Assembly: GCA_910578465.1 (NCBI GenBank)
Contig: CAJTPW010000003.1
Location: 103,139-167,138 of the forward strand
DNA length: 64,000 nt
DNA from: an uncultured Vampirovibrio sp.
GTDB lineage: Bacteria; Cyanobacteriota; Vampirovibrionia; Gastranaerophilales; Gastranaerophilaceae
Direction: 5' to 3'
Position numbers and translations under genes: made by a program. Of the stretch, positions 34,078 to 42,391 are shown piece by piece (position 1 is the first letter of the stretch; each line of letters begins with the position of its first letter). The notes below the pieces were generated by a model that saw nothing but the letters and a program-made list of their open reading frames with translations, did no database searches and was not told the origin of the DNA.

Positions 34078-35013
34078 ATGTGTCCTTTGGAAGTTAGTGC
34101 AGGTGTTAGAAAAGAAGAGCTTTTAAAGCTTTATAACGCACCTTTGGATAAGCTTTTAGCCGAAGCTGAAAAATATAATTCAAACACGGTTGAATTTTGT
34201 TCTTTAATATCCGCAAGAACCGGAAAATGCTCTGAATCTTGCAGATATTGTGCACAAAGCTCGCATTATATGACAGATATTTTCACCCATCCTCTGGTTA
34301 AAATTGAAGATGTTATAAAAACGGCCAAAGAGGCCAAAGAAAACGGTGCAACACGTTTTGCAATCGTAACATCAGGCAGGGGCCCGTCAAAGGCTGATAT
34401 GCCGCTTATGTGTGAGATGATAAAAGAGATAAACAAACTTGGGCTGAAAAGCTGTGCTTCACTTGGACTTTTAACGCGCGAAATGGCGCTTCAATTCAAA
34501 GAAGCGGGTCTTGTTCGATACCATCACAACATCAATACATCAAGAAGTTATCACCCTGAAATCACAACCACGCATACATTTGAAGACAGAGTTCAAACCA
34601 TAAATTTCATTAAAGAAGCAGGAATTGAAATCTGTTCGGGTGTTATAATCGGAATGGGCGAAAGTGTTGAGCAGAGGGTTGAAATGGCATTAAATCTTGC
34701 CGAAATTCAGCCGAATTCAATCCCTGTAAACTTTTTGACGCCAATTAAAGGCACGCCTTTTGAAAATTATGGCGATAAAATTGATGAAGAACATATTTTA
34801 AGGACGCTTGCCGTAATTAAAATTGCAAACCCGAATTCCGTTGTAAGGTTTGCAGGCGGAAGGAAGTTGAGGCTTTCAAAAGAAAACAGGGAAAAAGCGC
34901 TTAAATATGCGGTAAACGGGATATTAATCGGAAATTATCTTACAACAACAGGAATTGAGCCGAAAGAAGACCTCGAAACGTTGGCAAAACTTGGGAAAAA
35001 GCTTTATGTATGA
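34078..35013 (+). CDS. bioB: Biotin synthase
   Basis: 311 residues from the ATG at 34078 (GGAAGAGAG upstream). A longer frame back to 34015 overlaps the TPR gene and has no site. Radical-SAM enzyme that inserts sulfur into dethiobiotin. The 4Fe-4S motif is CSESCRYC, preceded by FCSLISARTGKCSE and followed by AIVTSGRGPS. RYHHNINTSRSYHPEI and FAGGRKLRLSKENRE are BioB family motifs. It overlaps ruvA by 8 bases. No other biotin gene is nearby. Confidence 0.93.
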   Translation: MCPLEVSAGVRKEELLKLYNAPLDKLLAEAEKYNSNTVEFCSLISARTGKCSESCRYCAQSSHYMTDIFTHPLVKIEDVIKTAKEAKENGATRFAIVTSGRGPSKADMPLMCEMIKEINKLGLKSCASLGLLTREMALQFKEAGLVRYHHNINTSRSYHPEITTTHTFEDRVQTINFIKEAGIEICSGVIIGMGESVEQRVEMALNLAEIQPNSIPVNFLTPIKGTPFENYGDKIDEEHILRTLAVIKIANPNSVVRFAGGRKLRLSKENREKALKYAVNGILIGNYLTTTGIEPKEDLETLAKLGKKLYV

Positions 35014-35647
35014 TTATATTAAAGGGCAGCTTGTTTTTAAAAATTCAGACACTGCGGTGATTGAAAACAACGGCATCGGATATAAATTTCTTATAAATTC
35101 AAGAACGGCCGCTGCCTTGGAGGAGAGTTCCTCTGAAAATGCCGATACGGAGACTATTCTTTACGTAACGCTTATCCATAAAGAAGATACAATGTACCTT
35201 GCAGGATTTAAACACAAAGAAGACAGGGCGATATTTGATATTTTAACCTCTGTTTCGGGGATTGGCACAAAGGTTGGGATGGTTTTGCTGGATGAATTTT
35301 CAGGCTCCGAGCTTATAAATGCCGTGCTTGATGGAGATTATAAACTTATTTCCCGCGCAAAAGGCGTCGGGCCAAAGCTTGCACAAAAGATTATACTTGA
35401 ACTTAAAGGAAAACTTACAAACCGGAATGTTATTTCAAATATTATGGAAGACAAGGTTTCAGGGCTTTCGAACGCAAAAACAAAGCTTTCAAAAGAAACA
35501 ATTCAGGAGGTTCAGGGAATTTTACAATCTTTAGGATACAGCCAGAATGAATATATGGGTGCAATTGAACACTGTGCGGGCATAATTGAAAAAGACAACA
35601 GCGAAGAGCTTTTGAAAGAGACATTGAAAATCTTGTCTGTAGGGTGA
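35006..35647 (+). CDS. ruvA: Holliday junction branch migration protein RuvA
   Basis: 213 residues from the ATG at 35006, which overlaps the last 8 bases of bioB; translation is probably coupled. RuvA holds the four-way junction while RuvB drives branch migration. An OB-fold N-terminus (MYDYIKGQLVFKNSDTAVIE) is followed by two helix-hairpin-helix motifs (TSVSGIGTKVGMVLL and AKGVGPKLAQKIILELKGKL). The C-terminal domain that contacts RuvB ends the protein. ruvB and ruvC are not in the window. Confidence 0.95.
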   Translation: MYDYIKGQLVFKNSDTAVIENNGIGYKFLINSRTAAALEESSSENADTETILYVTLIHKEDTMYLAGFKHKEDRAIFDILTSVSGIGTKVGMVLLDEFSGSELINAVLDGDYKLISRAKGVGPKLAQKIILELKGKLTNRNVISNIMEDKVSGLSNAKTKLSKETIQEVQGILQSLGYSQNEYMGAIEHCAGIIEKDNSEELLKETLKILSVG

Positions 35648-35719
35648 TTCGCTAACACTTATTTGCTATTATCTGCTATTGCAAGAAAAAACCGCAGGTC
35701 AGGTGTTGTCTGACAGTTT

Positions 35720-35942
35720 CAAACGACAACCAGCCCGTGTAGCCCCTTATATGTTTTTTTATACCGTTAGCATAAGTACATTAGAGATATTTAGCGAATG
35801 TATAAATCGAGTATGTTTGAAACCCTGCCTCTTTTAGCTTAAGGCAGGGTTGAGTTTACGAGCAATAAAAAAATGAGCTTAATAGCTCTTTGTACGTTGC
35901 AGGCTCGGTATTAAAAACATATAAGGAGGCGAGACTGTTGTA
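35720..35942. ncRNA. Large hairpin region, possible structured RNA or MITE-like element
   Basis: Between ruvA and the MerR gene no protein is convincing. GCCCCTTATATGTTTTTTT near 35741-35759 with ATACCG pairs with CGGTATTAAAAACATATAAG near 35906-35925, and the outer CAAC-CAG/CTG-TTG extends it. Inside, AACCCTGCCT (35821-35830) and AGGCAGGGTT (35842-35851) form a perfect 10-bp hairpin. Total span is about 220 bases. I see no tmRNA T-arm, no RNase P core and no SRP motif. Direction and identity are unknown; a non-autonomous element is equally possible. Confidence 0.35.
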
Positions 35943-36012
35943 TTTAAAGAATACTTGATACTGGTGTTCAATTAATAAAATCTTTTCATTGTTCATTAGT
36001 TTTAAATAAAGC

Positions 36013-36042
36013 AACGTCTTGGCGAATAATACGCCAAGACGC
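36013..36042. repeat. Strong 12-bp hairpin (AACGTCTTGGCG type)
   Basis: ACGTCTTGGCG pairs perfectly with CGCCAAGACG around AATAATA. No T-run follows on the plus strand, and only a weak one on the minus strand, so it is not a clear terminator. It precedes a second inverted repeat at 36049-36097. Confidence 0.5.
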
Positions 36043-36048
36043 TTAACT

Positions 36049-36097
36049 AAGAAAGTTAAACCTGCAAGTTTTTTTGTATATGTTGTTTAACTTTCTT
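36049..36097. repeat. 12-bp inverted repeat before the MerR gene
   Basis: AAGAAAGTTAAA (36049-36060) and TTTAACTTTCTT (36086-36097) are exact reverse complements separated by 25 bases. Together with the hairpin at 36013 it makes a row of structured motifs in an otherwise gene-free 600-base stretch. Confidence 0.5.
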
Positions 36098-36212
36098 TAA
36101 GTCAAAAAGGGTGAATTTTTTTTAAAACCATTCCATTTTAAATATATCATAAATTAAGATTTTTTTCAATATATCGATATTAAATTTGACAAGTCAATTT
36201 TTATATAAATTG

Positions 36213-36245
36213 AATTATCTTATTTTATACTGAATAATCTTATTG
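36213..36245 (+). promoter_or_regulatory. Direct repeats and -10 box before the MerR gene
   Basis: AATTATCTTATT (36213-36224) and AATAATCTTATT (36234-36245) differ by one base and start 21 bases apart (two helical turns). A TATACT box (36226-36231) sits between them, 13 bases before the GTG. This is a plausible autoregulatory operator, by inference. Confidence 0.35.
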
Positions 36246-36604
36246 TGAATAAGAAGTTAAAATTGTTATATGAAAGTACCGAACTAAACCCTGATGAGCC
36301 TGTTTTTTCAATCGGGGAAGCTGTTGAAATCATAAAAGCGGGCAGCGGTAAAACGATAAGAGATTATGACACTAACGGTATAACGTCTTTTAGGAAAAAT
36401 TCCAGAGGAGACAGGATTTTTAGCCGAAATGATATTGTCTATTTGAAAAACCTCAGAAATTTGGGAAATTTCGGATTTAAGCTAAAAGCACTAAAATTTC
36501 TTTCAGGATTTTTAAAATCAAGAAAAATCAATCCTGTTGAATTTATTAATGAATTTTCAGCATACTGTACAAGCAGACAATATAAAGATAATAGTAAAAA
36601 GTAA
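36245..36604 (+). CDS. MerR-family transcriptional regulator
   Basis: 119 residues from GTG. The winged helix-turn-helix is clear: PVFSIGEAVEIIKAGSGKTI is the first HTH helix pair, RDYDTNGITSFRKN the wing region (compare YYEREGLL), and RIFSRNDIVYLKNLRNLGNF the second. The dimerisation helix follows but there is no long effector domain and no cysteine cluster, so it is not a metal sensor. It lies beside a zeta-toxin-like pair in an AT-rich stretch, which suggests an accessory module. Its target is probably the repeats in its own promoter. Confidence 0.75.
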   Translation: MNKKLKLLYESTELNPDEPVFSIGEAVEIIKAGSGKTIRDYDTNGITSFRKNSRGDRIFSRNDIVYLKNLRNLGNFGFKLKALKFLSGFLKSRKINPVEFINEFSAYCTSRQYKDNSKK

Positions 36605-36638
36605 AAAACTCAGGTGAGCAAATAACTAACGAACTAAA

Positions 36639-36836
36639 TTAATTATTTGACATTAATTTTTTAATAAGGCTTTGTCTGTTTAAATCATCCCGCATAAAAG
36701 GAAAAGCCTTTTTAAACATTTCATCCAAAATGGCCTCATTTAAATTCATTTGATATTCGAATTTATTTCTCGATTTTGCAATTTGAACAGCAGTTGCAAA
36801 CATGTTTAATAGTTCTAAAGCATCTTTATCTGTCAT
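36639..36836 (-). CDS. Small protein downstream of the zeta-toxin-like kinase
   Basis: 65 residues, acidic to neutral and helical (TDKDALELLNMFATAVQIAK, then NEAILDEMFKKAF). Its start overlaps the end of the kinase gene by 11 bases, so translation is coupled. In this position an antitoxin or accessory partner is a fair guess, but the order (toxin first) is the reverse of classic epsilon-zeta. No family recognised. Confidence 0.6.
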   Translation of the reverse strand: MTDKDALELLNMFATAVQIAKSRNKFEYQMNLNEAILDEMFKKAFPFMRDDLNRQSLIKKLMSNN

Positions 36837-37437
36837 TAACTTTTATTTCATCCTTCGCAAATTTTTTGATATCGTTAAACAAATCCTGCTTTTCTTTATT
36901 TATTATATCATACTTATCTTCTGCGCCAAAAGAGACCACTATTGGAGCATAATCGTAACCGTTATAAAATAATGTCCATTCATCGACCTTCAAACGGTAT
37001 ATATCCCAAAATTTAACTATGCTTTTATAATATCTGCGGATAATATCTTCTTCTAAAACATTGTGCCCGCCGTTTTCTACACGTGTTTTAACTCTTTTAA
37101 TGCAAGTTGTACAGCTTTGTAAAAAAGAATATACCAGTATAATTTTGTAACCTTGTTTTTTGGCATTGTCTATGATTCTGATAATATTATTTCCTGAAAG
37201 AGTTGATTCTATTGCAAAAGATTTCTCTTTTTCAAAAAATGTTTTTAATCTTTTAAAATATTCTTTTCCGGCTGAAATCGGTACACTGTTAATTGCATTT
37301 GGGGCGATTTCTTTTGCTATTTCATCAGCGTTTAGAAACAATAAATCTTTTTCTTTCAAAAGAACCTCAGCAAGAGTGCTTTTGCCGCTGCCGTTAGCTC
37401 CGGCTATAATGTATAGTAGCTTTTCTTTATTCTCCAT
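36826..37437 (-). CDS. Zeta-toxin-like P-loop kinase
   Basis: 203 residues. Walker A IIAGANGSGKSTLAEVLL (residues 10-27) is followed by LFLNADEIAKEIAP and AIESTLSGNN, the substrate-binding pattern of zeta toxins that phosphorylate UDP-N-acetylglucosamine. RVKTRVENGGHNVLEEDIIR with RYYKSI fits the lid arginines. A DNA-damage-unrelated P-loop kinase is the alternative. The ATG has no Shine-Dalgarno, and a TAAAAT box lies 6 bases upstream, another possible leaderless start. It pairs with the small gene at 36639. Confidence 0.75.
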   Translation of the reverse strand: MENKEKLLYIIAGANGSGKSTLAEVLLKEKDLLFLNADEIAKEIAPNAINSVPISAGKEYFKRLKTFFEKEKSFAIESTLSGNNIIRIIDNAKKQGYKIILVYSFLQSCTTCIKRVKTRVENGGHNVLEEDIIRRYYKSIVKFWDIYRLKVDEWTLFYNGYDYAPIVVSFGAEDKYDIINKEKQDLFNDIKKFAKDEIKVNDR

Positions 37438-37561
37438 AATGAAATTTTATCATAAAATACAATTGTCCTGCTTTCAATAAAAACTTTCAAAATGCTTATT
37501 TTTGTAATAATATGTTTACTGAAAACAAAGTATTACTAACATGTTTTAAGGAATTTTGAAG

Positions 37562-40399
37562 ATGACAGAATCACCCGTGGAAAATAAAAAAGAGTTTAAG
37601 GACACCTTAAATTTGCCAAAAACCACTTTGGAAATGCGCGCAAATGCAACCAAAAAAGAACCTGAAACCCAAAAATTCTGGGAAGAAAATCAGATTTATG
37701 AAAAAAATATTGCACAAAGAGATAAAAATAATTCTTTTGTTTTGCATGACGGTCCTCCATATTTAAGCTCCGAAAAAATTCACGTTGGAACAGCTTTAAA
37801 CAAAATCTTAAAAGATATCCTTATAAAATATAAATCAATGTCAGGTTTTTATGCGCCATATGTTCCGGGGTATGACGGTCACGGGCTTCCGATTGAAAAT
37901 GCCGTTGTAAAAAACATTAAAGGCGGAAGAGAAGCGCTCACTCCTGCCGAACTTCGCGCAAAATGCAGAGAGTTTGCGCATAAAAATTTAAAAGGGCAGG
38001 AGGCTGAATTCAAGCGTCTTGGCGTTTGGGGAAACTGGGAAAATCCTTATCTTACAATCAACCCTGATTTTGAAGCGGAACAGGTTCGCGTTTTTGGCGA
38101 AATGTATAAAAAAGGATATATTGAAAAGGGCTTAAAGCCTGTATACTGGTGTGCTTCTTGTGAAACGGCGCTTGCTGAGGCGGAAGTTGAATATGCAGAT
38201 CATACATCAACTTCAATTTATGTTCGTTTCAAATTTGACGATGAAGCCGTTGATAAAATCGGTAAAATGATAAACCTCCCGAATAACAATGTTTATGCGG
38301 TTATCTGGACAACAACCCCCTGGACAATGCCTTCAAATATGGCAATAAGTATGCACCCGAGGTTTGAATATACATTCTTTAAAAAAGATAACGATATTTA
38401 TGTTATTGCTCAAGAGCTTTTATCAAGCTTTTTAGCGGATGTCAGCTGGGAAGAAAGTGAAATTGAAGTTATAGGCTCTTGCACGGGAGCTGATTTAGAG
38501 CTTTTAAACACAAAACACCCTCTGTATGAAAGAAAATCTCCGATAATTTTAGGTGAACACGTAACGCTTGAAGCAGGTACGGGTGCTGTTCATACAGCCC
38601 CCGGGCATGGTTTAGAGGACTATGAAGTCGGCTGCAGATATAATATTGATGTGTTTTCTCCGTTAGATAGCAAAGGCTGCTGGACAGAGATTGTCGGCGA
38701 TAAAGATTTAGAAGGCGTTCCTTATTACAAAGGAAATAAAATTGTAATCGAAAAACTTCAAAACGCAGGTGCCCTGCTTGCTTCTGCAGATATTAACCAC
38801 AGCTATCCTCACTGCTGGAGATGTAAAAACCCTGTAATATACAGGGCAACACCCCAGTGGTTTGTGAAGGTGGATAAATTCCGCGCGCAAACACTTGATG
38901 CAATTAAAGGAGTAAAATTTATTCCTGCAAGCGGCGAAAAAAGAATTTCAAATATGGTTGAAAACAGAACGGACTGGTGTATTTCCCGCCAGAGAGCCTG
39001 GGGTGTTCCCATTCCTGTTTTCTACTGTGAAGATTGTAATGAAGTTATCGTAAATGATGCGACAATTGAAAACGTAGCAAAAATCTTTGAAAAAGAAAGT
39101 TCTGACGCATGGGTGAAACGCTCTGTTGCGGAGCTTTTGCCCGAAGGTTTTAAATGTCCCAAATGCGGAAGCGTTCATATTAAAAAAGAAAATGATATTA
39201 TGGATGTCTGGTTTGATTCAGGGGTAACCTGGCGTGCCGTTGTTGAAAAGAGGGCTGAAGAATTAGGCCATACCCCCGTTGATATGTATCTTGAAGGTTC
39301 AGACCAGCACAGAGGCTGGTTCCAGTCTTCTCTTTTAACATCAATGGCTGTAAAGGGACAGGCTCCGTATAAATCCGTTTTAACGCACGGGTTTGTTTTC
39401 GGGGAAGACGGCAGAAAAATGTCAAAATCTTTGGGAAACTACATCAGGCCCGATGATATCATTAAAAACTACGGTGCTGATATTTTAAGGCTCTGGGCTG
39501 CAAGCGTTGATTACAGAAATGATACTAAAATCGGCGATAATATTATTAAACAGCTTTCAGAAATCTTTAAAAAGACAAGAAATACGGCAAGGTTTTTACT
39601 CGGGAATATTTTTGATTTTGACCCTGCGGTTGATTACGTTAAATATGAAGATTTAAAACCTATTGATAAATTTGCGCTTCACAAACTGAACAAGGTTGTG
39701 GAAGAGGTAACTGTTGCATTTGACAACTACGAATTTTATAAATATTTTCAATGTTTGCAAAACTTTGCCGCAGTTGATTTGAGTGCATTTTACCTTGATA
39801 TTGTAAAAGACAGGCTCTATACGGCAGGCAAAAAATCATTATCCCGCCGCGCTTCTCAAACCGTTCTTTATGAAACATTGCAGGTATTGGCAAGGATTTT
39901 GACTCCAGTTATGCCTCATCAGGCGGAAGATATCTGGCAAAATACCCCGGAATGCCAGAGGGGCGGAATCGAAAGCGTTCTTTTGTGCGATTGGCCAAAG
40001 GTAAGAACTGAATGGAACAATGAAGCCATAGATACCGAATTTTCAAAGCTTTTAAAGGTGAGAGAAATTGTAACCAAGGCAATTGAACCCTTAAGGGCAT
40101 CTGAAGATAAAATTATCGGAAGTTCTCTTGAAGCGGATGTTTTAATTCAGGCTGAAAAGAGCTCTGTAATTGAAGATACGGTTCTTAAAAAATATGAAGC
40201 CGACTTAAAAGATTTATTCATCGTATCTCATGCTTATGTTTCCGTAAAAGACGGCTTTAAATCCGTAAATGAATACGAAGAAGACGGTATCAAAGTTTCC
40301 GTTCGAAAGGCGGAAGGCGAGAAATGCCAGAGATGCTGGAAATACAGGGAATTAAACGCTGACGGCATTTGCCCCGATTGCGTTGATGCTGTAAAATAG
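37562..40399 (+). CDS. ileS: Isoleucyl-tRNA synthetase with variant HIGH motif
   Basis: 945 residues from ATG 37562, where AAGGA stands 9 bases upstream; a TTG six bases earlier is too close to it. It charges tRNA-Ile. KMSKSLGN and the editing and anticodon domains are present. The C-terminus ends with a CQRCWKYRELNADGICPDC zinc knuckle. The HIGH motif reads HVGT (residues 74-77, 37781-37792), so the last His is replaced by Thr. No T-box leader is visible. It ends in a strong terminator. Confidence 0.96.
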   Translation: MTESPVENKKEFKDTLNLPKTTLEMRANATKKEPETQKFWEENQIYEKNIAQRDKNNSFVLHDGPPYLSSEKIHVGTALNKILKDILIKYKSMSGFYAPYVPGYDGHGLPIENAVVKNIKGGREALTPAELRAKCREFAHKNLKGQEAEFKRLGVWGNWENPYLTINPDFEAEQVRVFGEMYKKGYIEKGLKPVYWCASCETALAEAEVEYADHTSTSIYVRFKFDDEAVDKIGKMINLPNNNVYAVIWTTTPWTMPSNMAISMHPRFEYTFFKKDNDIYVIAQELLSSFLADVSWEESEIEVIGSCTGADLELLNTKHPLYERKSPIILGEHVTLEAGTGAVHTAPGHGLEDYEVGCRYNIDVFSPLDSKGCWTEIVGDKDLEGVPYYKGNKIVIEKLQNAGALLASADINHSYPHCWRCKNPVIYRATPQWFVKVDKFRAQTLDAIKGVKFIPASGEKRISNMVENRTDWCISRQRAWGVPIPVFYCEDCNEVIVNDATIENVAKIFEKESSDAWVKRSVAELLPEGFKCPKCGSVHIKKENDIMDVWFDSGVTWRAVVEKRAEELGHTPVDMYLEGSDQHRGWFQSSLLTSMAVKGQAPYKSVLTHGFVFGEDGRKMSKSLGNYIRPDDIIKNYGADILRLWAASVDYRNDTKIGDNIIKQLSEIFKKTRNTARFLLGNIFDFDPAVDYVKYEDLKPIDKFALHKLNKVVEEVTVAFDNYEFYKYFQCLQNFAAVDLSAFYLDIVKDRLYTAGKKSLSRRASQTVLYETLQVLARILTPVMPHQAEDIWQNTPECQRGGIESVLLCDWPKVRTEWNNEAIDTEFSKLLKVREIVTKAIEPLRASEDKIIGSSLEADVLIQAEKSSVIEDTVLKKYEADLKDLFIVSHAYVSVKDGFKSVNEYEEDGIKVSVRKAEGEKCQRCWKYRELNADGICPDCVDAVK

Positions 40400-40435
40400 A
40401 TTCTTATAAGTCTATAGGTTTTCATAACAAAATTT

Positions 40436-40477
40436 AAAACTCCCTTGAAATGTTTTGAGATATTTAAGGGAGTTTTT
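40436..40477 (+). terminator. Rho-independent terminator of ileS
   Basis: AAAACTCCCTT (40436-40446) pairs with TAAGGGAGTTTT (from 40465), followed by TTTA. It lies between convergent ileS and the yqeG-like gene. Confidence 0.8.
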
Positions 40478-40510
40478 ACAATGTTTAATACAAAATCTGA
40501 TATTTTGCAC

Positions 40511-40990
40511 CTATTTTCTTATTGTGAGCCTTTCTAAGAAACGGACAAACCTTGTCAGTGGTCCTTCCTTGTCTTTTGAAATAGAATCAACAAGGATTGT
40601 TGTCATATTTGCCTTTTTGCCTGCAAGAATGTCCGTCAAGGGCCTGTCGCCTACCATGCAGGCTTCTTTTTCATCAATGTTGAATTCTCTGCAGGCAAGC
40701 TTTAAAACCTTTGTGTCGGGTTTTTTTGCGTTTGAATAAATTTTAATGTCGCACTGCTCTTCCACCATATTTATATAATGTTTTTTGCAGTTGTTTGAAA
40801 CGATTGCAATTTTAAAATTCTTTGAAAGGCGGTTTAAAAATTCAAGTGTCTCCTCCGTGAATTTACCCGTTTTTGATTGCATTACGGTTGAATCAAGGTC
40901 AAAAAATACACATTTTATGCCGCGTGCCAAAAGTTCTTCTTCTTTAATATCGTATATTGAATTCAGGTTAAAATCGGGTTTTATTCGCAT
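40511..40990 (-). CDS. YqeG-type HAD-superfamily phosphatase
   Basis: 159 residues from ATG 40990, with AAGGA 9 bases upstream; the ATG at 40999 has too short a spacing. HAD motif I is CVFFDLDSTV, motif II IAIVSNN, and motif III-IV KKPDTKVLKLA with MVGDRPLTDI. The family acts on small phosphates; the YqeG branch has no firmly known substrate. The start overlaps the end of the U32 gene by 10 bases, so the two are co-translated. Its place next to a tRNA-hydroxylase-type protein is a recurrent order. Confidence 0.85.
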   Translation of the reverse strand: MRIKPDFNLNSIYDIKEEELLARGIKCVFFDLDSTVMQSKTGKFTEETLEFLNRLSKNFKIAIVSNNCKKHYINMVEEQCDIKIYSNAKKPDTKVLKLACREFNIDEKEACMVGDRPLTDILAGKKANMTTILVDSISKDKEGPLTRFVRFLERLTIRK

Positions 40991-42270
40991 ATTGTGCATT
41001 CCTTAATATCATTTTCGCTAAAATTTTTAATCCCTACTGTTCTAAGAAGCGCCCAGTTCCATTCTTTTTGCCAAAGGGTCGAATCTAAAGCCTCATTCTC
41101 GTTGCAAAGCTCTTCAAACTCAACCCACGCTTCATCGTTTGTGTTTGCAAGTTCACTATCATCTCTGGATTCATTGATTATTTCAATAACCCTTGCTCTT
41201 GTTTTATATTCAGGGGTAATTATTTCAACTTCATCATTCAGGTGTACCTTATTTTTAAAGCAAACCTTGAATTTGTCTCCTTTTTTCTCTAAGACAATCC
41301 CGAGAAAATCTGCCCCTGCTAAGCCCTTTGAAATATCATAGCTGTAACTTTCCGTGTTATTGTCTCCAAGGAAAAAGCCGTTTGTATAGCCCCTGTTTCC
41401 AACCTTTAAAAGCTCCATAAACCCATCATCCGCTGATATTTTTCCATCCAGCACTTCTCTGTAGGCTTTGGATACGGCAGAAACGTAATACAGGCTTTTT
41501 GTCCTGCCCTCAACTTTGATTGAATTCACACCGATATTTCTTAAATCATCCGCAAAGCGGACAAGGCATAAATCCTTCGGGGATAAGATGTGAGAACCTT
41601 TTTCATCTTCAACTATTTCATAATATTCCCCGGGCCTTGTCTCTTCAAGAAGCTTATAGCTCCATCTGCAAGGCTGTGCACAGCCTCCGTGGTTTGCTTT
41701 TCTTTCGTGTCCTGTCATATAATCAGACAAAAGACACCGCCCCGAATAGCTCATACACTGTGATCCGTGGACAAAACATTCAAGCTCAATATCAGGTACA
41801 GCGTTTCTTATTTCTTCAATCTGCTTTAGGGAAAGTTCGCGTGCCAGAATTACCCTTTTTGCACCCAAATCTCTCCAGAATTTAACGGCTTCCGAATTTA
41901 GCGTGTTGGTTTGGGTTGAAATATGAATGTCGATATTCGGCAGCTCTTTTTTTACGGTATTATACACCCCAAAGTCGCTTAGAATAATCGCATGCGGGGC
42001 TGCATCTTTTATTGTTTCAATGTCTTCATAAAGCTTTTTAATGTCATCATCGTATGCAAAAATGTTCAGGGTTAAATAAACTTTTTTATTAATCCTTCGT
42101 GCTTCATCCACGGCAATTTTCAGATTGTCTCTTGTGATGAGCTCACCCTTTCTCATTGTTCGAAGTGAATAATCCACCATACCGAGATAACACGCATCTG
42201 CTCCGTAAGCAAAGGCGTAGCGCATTTTTTCAATATTGCCCGCAGGCATTAGCAATTCTATATTTCCCAT
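40981..42270 (-). CDS. U32-family peptidase/tRNA hydroxylase-like protein
   Basis: 429 residues from ATG 42270. The U32 signature is intact: ELECFVHGSQCMSYSGRCLL, with later HGGCAQPCRWSY supplying more conserved cysteines. Members include YegQ/TrhP-type enzymes that hydroxylate tRNA uridine from prephenate and collagenase-like proteins; the sequence does not separate them. The start has no Shine-Dalgarno, and a TAAAAT box stands 7 bases before the ATG with a poor -35. Co-transcribed with the HAD phosphatase. Confidence 0.85.
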   Translation of the reverse strand: MGNIELLMPAGNIEKMRYAFAYGADACYLGMVDYSLRTMRKGELITRDNLKIAVDEARRINKKVYLTLNIFAYDDDIKKLYEDIETIKDAAPHAIILSDFGVYNTVKKELPNIDIHISTQTNTLNSEAVKFWRDLGAKRVILARELSLKQIEEIRNAVPDIELECFVHGSQCMSYSGRCLLSDYMTGHERKANHGGCAQPCRWSYKLLEETRPGEYYEIVEDEKGSHILSPKDLCLVRFADDLRNIGVNSIKVEGRTKSLYYVSAVSKAYREVLDGKISADDGFMELLKVGNRGYTNGFFLGDNNTESYSYDISKGLAGADFLGIVLEKKGDKFKVCFKNKVHLNDEVEIITPEYKTRARVIEIINESRDDSELANTNDEAWVEFEELCNENEALDSTLWQKEWNWALLRTVGIKNFSENDIKECTICE

Positions 42271-42391
42271 ATTCAAAATTTTAGCATAAAAATTTTTGGT
42301 ATGAATTTTGAATAAAAGCGTTTAAAAGAGCAATAAATTTTGTGTTTGTGTTTTATAATGATATAAAAAGTTTATCTTTAGTGAGGAAAAA

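Noticed and set aside
35641..35960. Possible tmRNA, RNase P RNA or SRP RNA
   Set aside because: No T-arm-like GGTTCGAATCC, no GAGGAAAGTCC core, and no GGAAGCAGCC motif in this region on either strand, so these identities are not supported.
37438..37561. T-box leader before ileS
   Set aside because: The gap of about 120 bases to the zeta-like gene is short and AT-rich, with no T-box motif or terminator hairpin visible.
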